DNA of 64,000 bases from Sthenelais limicola. Taxonomy: Eukaryota > Annelida > Polychaeta > Phyllodocida > Sigalionidae. Positions within the stretch are counted from its first letter, which is position 1; each line of letters opens with the position of its first letter. The DNA lies in NCBI GenBank assembly GCA_942159475.1, contig OW804094.1:47860966-47924965 (forward strand), given 5' to 3'. The translations under genes were made by a program, and so were the position numbers. Of this stretch, positions 50,801 through 60,786 are shown piece after piece. A model generated the notes under the pieces. The model was not told the origin of the DNA. It searched no databases and worked only from the letters and a program-made list of their open reading frames with translations.

Positions 50801-51250
50801 TTATTGTAATATCATTTGTAACACTATTACTAGGTCAAATTTTGTGATGCAACATAGGCCTATTTCTCCCACACATATGTAGGGTTTATGGCACATTTAA
50901 AACGCTTCGAATGCGTATTGTTTTCCTTTGTTTTTACCCATGTTTCTAATGAATAAAGATCCGATGTTGGACAAACAAAAAAAAAAAGTAGGGATTTAGA
51001 GTTGGTCAATCTGTTCAGCAAGCCTATAGATCACTAAATCCTATTTACACAAACCTTAATGATGAACATTTAAATCAAACAATCTTCTTAGATTTCAAGA
51101 AAGCCTTCAACACTGTTCATCATCCAAGTTTAATAGTTTATTTTCCCTCAACAGAAGTGTCTCAAGAAAATAATTTCACACAACCATCTTTCACCCTGTC
51201 ATCCTTGGTTCTCTAATATTTCATTGATAGACCCAATCTCATGGGGCTCA
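47830..51250 (+). pseudogene. Older non-LTR reverse-transcriptase relic, split by a LINE
   Basis: Left part (to 47982): ...TDHFESKKLFYEK. Right part (from 50998): GFRVGQSVQQAYRSL, then TIFLDFKKAFNTVHHPSL. Joined across the LINE they read as the QxGFRxgxS region and catalytic motif A (FLDfkKAFdtVdH) of a CR1/Jockey-type reverse transcriptase. Stops and a frame change show that it was already dead. The later LINE insertion (47983-50981) interrupts it with a 16-bp target duplication. The outer limits are approximate. Confidence 0.65.
47983..50981 (+). mobile_element. 5'-truncated L1/Tx1-type LINE, inactive
   Basis: A 3.0-kb insertion flanked by AAAAAAGTAGGGATTT at 47967-47982 and 50982-50997, ending in an A-run after AATAAA (50951). 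It encodes most of an L1/Tx1-type ORF2, with fingers SGKSPGTDGLG, NWRPITLLNSDYKLISK, QHGF, motif A LSLDFSEAYDSIDWDFL and motif B GMKQGDPLSS. The C-terminal part carries a zinc knuckle C-x2-C-x7-H-x4-C (CDYCGRRDNIMHFLIRC). The catalytic motif C reads FANDITL instead of the usual FADD, with a short deletion after it. A frameshift near 49380-49400 separates the RT (48179-49399) from the C-terminal part (to 50681). Another stop lies before 48179. ORF1 and the endonuclease are missing. It is a dead copy. Confidence 0.9.
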
Positions 51251-52984
51251 CTGCTTACACTCCATTTTTAAGAGTTTTAGCACCAGGGAATACTCTTGCC
51301 GAGAATGTCACTCTTCATACCACTGAGTAGAGTTCTGTATTGAACCATATCATACATAGCAATGAATATAAAATAGGAACACAAAGAGCATCAGCACACT
51401 GAATACAATTTAATGAAAAAAAGTGTAAATGACAAAGTAAATTTTAAGATGAGACACAGAAATGTCACCCGGTGTATCTGCTGTATCTTATTGTTCACCT
51501 ATTACACAGTATGTTGAGTTTGTACACAAAGTTGAGTCCAGAAGTAGCAGACAAATTGACACCTTGCAAAGTTAGATTATCTAAGGCTCTATGTTTTTGA
51601 TTATTGTTTGCACACGTTAAAATATTATATGGATATTATGTTTTTCAATATTGTCTGCCTTGCCACCCACCCTAAACAATATGAACCCAACCTCCCTCCC
51701 TGCTATGTAGACTTGCATAGTGCCTACACAACCAAACAAGTAGAGAATGAAAAAATAAAGCAGCGAGACCCTGCCAATGTGCATACTTGGGACCCTCAGG
51801 TTCGTGGGCGAGAGCGTTACTGTTAGGCTATGAGTCTTGGATGGGAACGCATGGCTTAATTCTGCTATACATAGAAGAATGGCCGACTCATGCATAGTAG
51901 AGGAAAGTGGTCGGAGATCTTGAGATCTTGTTTGTTCTACCATTATGAGGAGAATGTATCTCGGAATTATGCAATGGATGTGGTTGGGTATGTAGAATTT
52001 ATTTGAATAAAAGGGAAATATTGGTGGGTCTTGGTGCTAAGCTTGCCAAACCCTTGTGGTACCGTGCAATGGCCCAATACTCAAGAGAGTTTCCTTGACA
52101 GCAACTACTGTGTTGCCATCTAGGTCGCTTTTCGTCCAGTGCAGTTCCTGTTTCCATCCTCAGATCCTACACACCCAGGTCATAATCACCAGTCCAGAAT
52201 CAAGGTCAAGGTGGCCCTGTCAACATTGTTCAACCTTGCTATTGATCTTGAGTAGTGCTATCCTTACTGTCAAGGCTTTAAATGAGTGGTCATACTCAAA
52301 TCTTGTAAAAAATCTAATGCATCTTTGGGTATTGGTAGAGTCTTGTGGGCTATGGCCCACAACATTTATGCTCACTGCATCCAGCCCATTCAGTTCCAGG
52401 TTAGTCACTGAATACCTCAAATCCACTACATAAGTTACTTGATTAACTAGTAACCTTTGTTGAATTATAAACCTTTGTTGTTGGTAAAATAATAACTCCT
52501 GAGTCAGATGTTCTTGCAGTATGGTTCTCTCTCACCCAAGTACAACGGGGACGGAGAAAAAAGTATGGATTTCATGTATGTATTGATTCCTTTATATACA
52601 GGTTTTACAGAATTGAATATATGTGTCAGTCATATTCGCCAAATATTGAATGGTAGAGTATAGCTCTTTGAATACAGTCAGTAAAAAGAAATCTTCTTTA
52701 GTATTGAGTCTGTATACCAGCATGTCCGAGTTCTGACTAGGATGTTAAGAATCTATGGACGATTAATAAGCTCCATTTCAGGCCTGCTGGGACGTTGTTT
52801 ATGCATTATCTTTTACCTTCTTCTCAGGATTATACCAAAATCAGTCCTCTAGCAGCCTCTCAATGCCAGTCATTAATCACTTTTAATAATTATATACTGC
52901 CAATAACGTGTAACCTCAGAACCTAATATTATGACTTTGAAAACTTTCTATTTATTATTAGAACAATATTCTGGTTGCTCGAAG
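51251..52984. other. Intergenic DNA between LINE region and copy 2
   Basis: Contains a 37-bp segment at 51327-51363, starting GTAGAGTTCTGTATTGA, that also occurs (one mismatch) at 47302-47338. A tRNA-like SINE head lies at about 51757-51850. TTTATT at 52951-52956 gives an AATAAA on the minus strand that suits the end of secreted-protein copy 2. The frames at 52056-52433 have no recognisable domain. Confidence 0.5.
51757..51850 (-). mobile_element. tRNA-derived SINE head, decayed
   Basis: On the minus strand TAGCCTAACAGTAACGCTCT, then CGCCCACGAACC and GAGGGTCCCAAGT, follow the layout of tRNA-type SINE heads (A box, anticodon arm, then GGTCCCxxGTTCGA). The B box itself is mutated. Confidence 0.4.
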
Positions 52985-54030
52985 TCATATCTTATTTGCA
53001 GGAAAGGACAATACAGCTCGGAGGTCAGTGTAGTCATTTCCAATCTGAGTGCTGAGTCCTCTTAGGATACCGTGACCCCATTTTTCATGATACAGTTTTA
53101 AGATCAGTGGTGAATACTTGTCTGATGTTCCAACCAGGCTTTTCTCTAACTGGTTTTCATAATCAATGCATTGTATCTGGCCATCCAGGGAAAACCTATA
53201 ATTATACAAGGAAATATTAACATTGATTATCTGCATTCATCCTTTACAATAAAGAATTGGCAACTGTTTAATATCAGGATGGTCTGGACTACGTTTGTGC
53301 ACTATAAACATTTTTATTTTCTTGATAGTGTACAGTTTGGTATGTGTGTAATACTTATAGATGTTAACATCAAACAGATTTCAGGTTTCAAAAGTAGGAG
53401 AAGTACACAAATAAAACTTGATTACCTTAATACACCATTTAGAAGAAGGGCCCCAGCTGGCAACTTTCCTCTAGGTCCATCTTTCTCTTGCTTGTTCACA
53501 AGACTCCATGAAGCAAACTTAGAAGGACTGTTTACAAATGCAGCATATTCATAAAAGGATGCCATTACTATTCTCTGTATTGTATTGGGGGAAGTGCGAT
53601 AAGGGGTAAACCTGTATTCAGGGTTGTCATGAACAATAAAAGGTGCCTCTCTCACTGGTGTCATATCAAAACCGTAGGACTCAAAGAAGGCTATCATTTG
53701 GTTGGTTCGTTTCCTCACATCTCTGCACTTGTCAAAGACAGCATTGTGGTGTGTCTCATTGCTTTGAGGTGTAAATAACCTTCTGTTATGTTCCTTCATA
53801 ACCAATGTGCGCACAAAATGGAAGGATTTAGAATCATCCTCACAATCCTGTGTCCAAGCTCTACCAGCAAGGATAGACACTGCCACCAAAATGGAAAGAT
53901 ACCTGTATTAAAATTACAGAAGCACATGATAATTCAAAATATTAAAATATTAAATTTACTATCTGTATTCTTCAATTTAACAGCGTTTGATGGTGCACAA
54001 ATTTAAAACTCCCCTGACAATGTACTTACA
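52985..54030 (-). CDS. Small secreted protein of unknown family, copy 2
   Basis: Three minus-strand exons: a leader ending at 54030 (AT before gtaagt), 53426-53902 and 52985-53195. The start codon is again split AT|G. The product is 229 aa starting MYLSILVAVSILAG, a signal peptide. It keeps the three Cys of copy 1, the F-I-V-H-D-N-P-E-Y block and the S-F-P-A-N-K-I end. It loses the N-glycosylation site (N-T-I instead of N-T-T) and has one extra residue in the R-R-L-F-T-P-Q-S segment. Identity to copy 1 is about 83% by eye, and introns match in position and phase. AATAAA on the minus strand at 52951-52956 lies about 30 nt after the stop. The TATA box is at 54080-54087. Function is unknown. The family context is a local tandem cluster with copy 1 and a pseudogene. 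Confidence 0.8.
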
Positions 54031-54079
54031 TCTGCTCTTCTTGCTGTAGGCTATGAAGATGCAAAGTTGCTAGGCAGTG

Positions 54080-54087
54080 TATTTATA
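54080..54087 (-). promoter_or_regulatory. TATA box of secreted-protein copy 2
   Basis: TATAAATA on the minus strand at the same distance from the leader exon end as in copy 1, within conserved flanks (TATAAATACACTG). Confidence 0.7.
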
Positions 54088-54196
54088 AGATGATTTACTG
54101 AGTCTCACTATTTTAACATGCCCTGATACTTTGTTATTGGTGGAAGTGTCTGGGGAGCGGGGACAATTAGTCAACCCTGATGGTGTCAGGCGAATT

Positions 54197-54341
54197 GCCA
54201 CCCGGTAAAAAGCCACCCGGTAAAAAGCCACCGGTAAAGTGCCACCAGGTAAAGAGCCACCCGGTAAAGAGCCACCCAGGTGCAAAACCCACCCAGTAAA
54301 AAGCCACCTAGGTAAAGACCCACCTAGGTAAAAACCCACCC
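54197..54341. repeat. 15-17 bp minisatellite upstream of copy 2 promoter
   Basis: About ten imperfect units of GCCACCCGGTAAAAA. The array begins about 110 bp upstream of the TATA box of secreted-protein copy 2. No such array is seen before copy 1. Confidence 0.9.
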
Positions 54342-55237
54342 ATGTTGCATAGGACTAATTCTCCCAATCGGGTGTCATTTAGTTTTCCAGCCTAGGGTGT
54401 CTACTACCAGTATTTAGGATGATCGCATTATTATGAAAAAAATCATGTAATCATACATTTGAACTGATTTAGAATTGGTAAATATTGTTTTGGAATTTCC
54501 CCTTTTCTATTTTATCCATTAAGACATGGTCTCCTGCTCATCATCCAAACAGTTTTGTACATGCTTCTATTCACTGATAACAAATCATCGATGTGGTGAC
54601 CTGGGCAGTGATGCAAGGAGGGCTTTGTGATTGTAAATTTATCCGGTAAATTTACAGTTAATTCCACGCCCCAATTTTCCCATTGATTTAATGGGAAAAT
54701 ATATATGACTGAAAGGCTCTCTTGACCTATATATATCGCACTTTCTCAGTTGTATCCGATGATAAAACAAGTTATATCCCAAAAGGTTTAAGAATGCATG
54801 GGATTATAAGAAAAATAATCGATGAACTGGGTAATCAAGATATTAATTAAGACATACATTTTCAAGTGATAATTAAATCCTGCATGGATGCGCTAACAGA
54901 AAGATCAACAGTTATCCTCCATATAAGATGTTCAATGACCTTACAGAGGGTGTACGGATCAAATATAATCTCAAAGGTATTCCTTACTGATTTTATTACC
55001 ACAAGCATCAGATATGAGACCTTGCCAGTCAGCTTTTTGAGTATTTATTTCCTTGTCAATATACCATTATATCATCATCATAATCAGTTGGCCTCCTTCA
55101 GAGTTGTCAGACCATTATATAGGTATCAGTTGAAACACTATGGGAACCACTTATGGTGTTTATATTGAGAAGAAAGTTTACATTGAAAGTGCAGAGAGAT
55201 TCAGCAAATACACAATAAATAATTAGACCTATAAATA

Positions 55238-55757
55238 AGTCCATCTTTTTCTTGCTTACTTACAAGGACCCATCAAGCAAACTTATATTTACAAATCAGC
55301 ATATTCATAAAAAGATGTCATTACAGTTCTCTGCGTTGTATGTTGGGGATTGTGATGGGGGTGAATCTGTAGTCAGGAGTGTCATGAACAATAAAAGGTA
55401 CCTCTTTTACTGCAGTAAAAGAGGTACCTTTTATTGTGTCTTTTATTGTGTCTTTTATTGTGTCTTTTATTGTGTCTTTTAGTGTCATGTCCAAACTATA
55501 GGACTCAAAGAATGCTATCATTTGGTTGGTACGTTTCCTAACATTTCTGCACTTAGAACCCATCAAGGACCCAGAACCCATCAATGCTGTCTAAGACAGC
55601 ATTGTGGTGAGCTTCATCGCTTTCAGGTGTGGGTCCCTTGATATTGCCCATTAAAATCAATGTGCGCATGAAGTGGTAAGAGTTGCGACCTTTGTCACAA
55701 TCTTGAGTCCATACTATCCCAAATAGAATGAACACTACCACGACAAGAGAGAGATTC
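55238..55757 (-). pseudogene. Secreted-protein paralogue, copy 3, broken
   Basis: Homologous to exon 2 of copies 1 and 2. It starts at the same acceptor with G completing a split ATG (M-N-L-S-L-V-V-V-V-F...) and keeps WTQDC, RTNQMIAFFESY and PFIVHD. It has an insertion of about 38 bp at 55555-55592 that shifts the frame and adds stops. A second, palindromic insertion with repeated TGTCTTTTATT-type units lies at about 55413-55480, and there are deletions near the end. No leader exon, TATA box or third exon was found around it. Confidence 0.8.
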
Positions 55758-58700
55758 CTGTTTATGAATAGTGAAAAGACTGATACTACTGTTCCCCTCA
55801 ACATGTTCAGTCATTGAGATTATGACAGTTTTATAACAACAGAGTTTGATGACTTTAAAATTGATAATCCCACAATTGTTTAAAACAATAACTACCCCCA
55901 ACCCGAAAAAGGCTTAAACAATGATACAGTATAGTATAATTTATTCGTGACTATGTAGGCCTAATAATATATTATGGTTAGAATTATTGGATACTCATAA
56001 ATATGTTTAAGTATAGCAGATGCCCTATGCTATATAGTCTACCAATTTTAGGTCATTGTTCCACATGGTCAATTTTAACCAAATTAATTACTGTCTACTT
56101 CGGTGTATTTACTATCTTTAGCATTTCAAGCCCAATATTGCTGCAAAATAGACCCATCTGAAAATCATTTCACCAAAGAGTTGGAAGATTTTGCCCTCTG
56201 CCTATATACATATATATACGTACTGCAGGGTTCTTCATTAAAACTCCAGATTTGCATTTCGGTGTACACCAAAAACCTTTGATGCGGCAATCCCGTTCTC
56301 ACTTATCTCTAATGGACAGAGCCTGCTCTGGCTGTTCACAAGCAGTAAATTCATTTTACTAAAAAATACAACAACGTACAGTTTGAATGTCATCATGAGG
56401 TTGATAATCGGCATTGAGGCATTGAGGGTGGCGCCCCCTGTCAGAACTTCTCACCACTTCTAAACCTAGCCATTCTGCGCACGCGAGAGAAATTTGTATT
56501 CCAATCCACCACCCAAAAAACTTTTCCTTACAATACGTAGGGCTTCATAAGTGTTGCTGCTTCAAGACACTATAAAAAAGACTGACTCTTTTACATATTT
56601 ATACTATTTTATTTCATCATGTTCCTACAGCTGTGATAAACCAAGATCAAACAACGAACATTGTTGCCAGTAGGCCTACCCTGCAGATCTGATACGATCG
56701 TTTTACCTCAAATCTTATATCATAAAACCCCCCCTTTCTTTTATTAAACTGATGCCTTTGCCTCACTTAAACAGCGCTATACATACGGTCCTATGAATTA
56801 ACAATAATTTATGTCAATAGGATCCTAGAAGAGTAAACGAATTTCACTCATATCTTACTTCAGTAGCACTATTAGGCATATTACCTCGTCATATGTGACC
56901 ATAATATTCGTATTAGTTAGACGATAGCTATTAATGAATAAAATTACCAAACTTTTAATAGTATTCTATTAGTAGGTCTATACATATCATATCCCAGCAT
57001 ACACTGTTATAGACATACGCAGTGGGACATGGCCTTCACCAACGCTCTCAAATAAACAAATTTAAGACAGAAATAAAGTTCAAAATCCAGATTTAAAATC
57101 CGAAATGATTGTTTGAACCAACGGAATCTATAAGCTTCCCGTTGGCTTGATTGACTCTGGTGGTGCAAAGCATTAAACATTTTATTGTATTCAATAAGCG
57201 GCAAATGTGACCTAGGTGGATAATAAAGCGTGTGTTGTTTTATTATTTCCCTAAAGATTTTTAAGATATAATTACAGGCTTCTAAAAGGGTAGATGCATA
57301 TCATGGTCACACAAGAGGTAAGCTTGAAGAAAGGTTTTCTCAAAACAACCTTCTAACTATAAAAACATAACACGAGTTCATGAACCTTAACTGTGCAAGT
57401 GATAATGTAAAACACACAGTTACTTCCTATGAAGGTTTAATAGTGATCACGTCCGTACAATAGTTGTGTTAATGCGGCCGCACGTCCTTGTATAAGATGA
57501 AGGGTCGGCACTTGTAAGAAATAATTGATAAAGAGACCACTGCTGTAGCGTTGACTCATGTCCATGATATAGGATAACATTACGGAACGGTCCGTAGTCA
57601 TGGCTCGACTAAACAGTGGTATCCATATATGTATATTCACAACAGAAATAAATGTTCAATATTTAGACGGTCCTAAATACAAAGCCCCCTGTGAATAAGA
57701 AATGGGTAAACACAACTTATTAAACAAACGACTTTATTATCTGGCCCTTCATCGATTTTATAGTAAGACGATATAATCACCTTTTCCTATACAATAATTC
57801 CTCATCAACTTTGGCTACACATACATTATGTTTTTAATGGGACAGAAATCGTGTGATCACTTTTATGTTCACACCTATGTTATATACACTAATTTTTAGT
57901 TAAATTTTACGTCAGATTCATATTGATTCCTTCTATATGTTGACCTGAACTGCACAAATCTCTATTCCCCCGGACATAAAATCGAGCCAATCGAGTCCTG
58001 TGGCATAACTGTTAATGGACATACACGGCAGTCGATCATTGTGGTGTTTCGTATGTTAAACCAAAAGTGTCCCAAGAATTGGGTGTCCACCGGATAATGT
58101 AATTCTTTTCACCTAATACAAACAGGATATCTTAATAAATTATTATGAGGATATTACAATGTTTAAGGAAAATGTGAAATACAGTGTGTACATGGAATAT
58201 TTAGTTATGACAGTGTTTTGAGTGATGTCAATAAAGAAGACCTGAATCAAAACGCAAAGGTTATGAGGACAAGTTGATAATAATACTATTATTGTATGAG
58301 ATTAATCTAAAGGCATTTTGTTATCGGTATCAATGACATAGCCTATAGCAACATCCATGGGGTGGACATTGTATGAATAAGTCCAGGTAACATTGATAAA
58401 ATTAGTGTTAGCGTGCATTATATAGGATCTGACATACACAGCTTTTAGTTTACATTTCTTATGTAGATGCCAATATATCATTATAGACTTTGGTATGCTG
58501 AATCGGTGTCCACAATATATCGGTTGTAGTTGTGACTGATAAGTGTACATGTATGTATATGCGATATATAATTAAACCTGTTTTGGCGGTAGTGTTCTAT
58601 CTAGTCTACAGTATACACCATGCTGTAGGACAGAAGGCTATTGATTAAAAGGTATAGGTTGTATAGGGGAGAAAGACAATGGGTAAAGTATCATGCAATC

Positions 58701-60786
58701 TTAAGTTAAGCTACAGTGTTAATTACCATTACAGATCCAAGGACCCCTGATCACCAGGACCACTAGCCAACCATACACCGGCGATTGTGCCAATATTAGC
58801 CTTTTACACCACAGTTAATACGAAACACTGGAGGCTAGTCACACTCTATGGTTCCCTGGTGCTAGCAGTTCAAACTTACATGCAGATTAACAAATATATC
58901 CCACATTACCCAGGCTGGGGATAATCCAACAGGATTAAGAAAGACTGGCTCCAGACCTAACGAAACCCCCTGACGGTGGGTCGAAATTCAAACACTATAC
59001 ACAGAAGCCTGGGGCCCAGTTATTGAGGAGGTGTTTGTTCATATATCCTTGTACTGTTTTCTGGCATTTTAATATTCCACCCGGTCATTGGCTACAGGAA
59101 CTGGCTCCTAGTTCCTCCTTCTTAGTACGTGGAGAAAATCAGACTGAATCGGACCTTGGATTAATGTACCGTTTCAATAGGTAAGCGATTCGCATTAGCA
59201 AGAAATAGTGTCTAACATTTCATTGTATTTGTATTTATATATGGCTTATATTCAATACATCTATCAAGTCGACAAATTACGATTTTCAATATGGTCATGT
59301 AGGCTCTTAATTATGACAATATCAACTTCCTCCTGTACCACATGTGGGTGCCAATTCTGAAGGTTCTGGAAGTGGTATTTATTCCCGCAAACATAATGGC
59401 TCCATTTGGAAGGTTGGAAGTATTGAAGGTGTTTGTGGATTGCTTTGTAATTCTCGGGAAAATATTACTTATCATGATTGTAAACAGTTTACTGATATGT
59501 CGTGGCATCATAATTATGCGTTTCTTGAATAGTTTATGGACTATAGACATGTACATATGCTTAGTATTACTGAGTATTATAGAATATTATGTTTGGGCTT
59601 TTTCGACCCCATATACCTGTCACTAATAATTGATCGACGGCCTGCCTGTGATTGGAGGTAGAGAAGCAATAGTGACCAGTTTGCTAAAACAGATACACTA
59701 GGGACGTTGCCAATGATGGGGCCAATTCATTCGTCTTGAATAAATGGCAATGTGAAAGTTTCATTCTAGGCATGAAGTAGAAGTGAGTGAAATTGAAGAG
59801 ATATCTTTGTCAATATTGTTTGTGCCAATTTGAGGGGCAGCAAATCAGAAATGTTATTGAAGTGTGCTTCCCGAGTGCCAATTAGTTTAAGTGGATCTCA
59901 ACCAATCAGAAAATAAATTGGCTGTTAATTGTCCATAATATGTAAATATCTCATCTCATTTCAATGGTCATTTTAAGTACCTTATGGAGTTCACAGATAT
60001 CCACAAAAGAAAGGAGGTAACCCTTGCATCTTTTAGATCTACAGCCCAAACATATTCTAAAAAGATTAGAACACACTGTATAACCCCGCCCTTATGCATT
60101 GCCGAAGGCCAAGGTCATAGAAAAAATAACAATGCATAAGGGCGTATAGTTCATTTCATTAAAACAAATACCGATGAGTGTTCGCTTCGCTGGTAATGAT
60201 TGTGTATTCAATATATTATATACATAATATGACCTCCATGACAGGAGGAAGTTTGTGATTGTTGATTTTGGGACGGTTGCCATTGGCTTGGCCAATCAAC
60301 CACAATCTGGTTTAATCATAGCTCCTGAAATTATAGGAATTACAGCTCCCCTGTTGCCTTTGATTAATTGATCGTCTGGTGGTGCACACAAAAGGCAGCA
60401 ATACCTCTAATACCCATGGTCGTGTTTAGCTCTCGAATTATACATTTCCAAAAAGGTAACCGTAGTTAATCACTCTGTAGATTAGCCTATGGTTCCTAGG
60501 TTTACTCGCAATAGTCGTAATGCTTTTTTGCCATGTGATTACTGATGGTATATTGCTATTAATGGTATACATAAATGTATGTGTATAATACACAATCATA
60601 TAAACATATAACAAAGTCATACATTTCGTATTGCTTTATCGACCATTTATTTCAATTTTATTTAAATAATCCGGATACATTGGGGATTAAAGGCATAATT
60701 ATATAAGATATTCGGGGGCCTCATGAACAATTCTTCAAATCGTATTTCCTCGTCTAGATATCTGTGTCGTGAGTCATTTTCTTTCT
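55758..60786. other. Intergenic DNA, no gene recognised
   Basis: AT-rich with no recognisable exon. A more GC-rich patch lies at 56420-56480. A perfect 15-bp hairpin (CGCCCTTATGCATTG at 60087-60101, inverted at 60130-60144) lies near the end. The region 60650-60786 is the probable 3' UTR of the receptor gene on the minus strand. Confidence 0.5.

Noticed and set aside
52056..52433. 125-aa plus-strand frame
   Set aside because: No recognisable domain on either strand. It may be decayed repeat sequence, but there is no evidence to name it.
54070..54339. Minus-strand frame with repeated GGSLPG units
   Set aside because: It is the translation of the GCCACCCGGTAAAAA minisatellite plus the promoter of secreted-protein copy 2.
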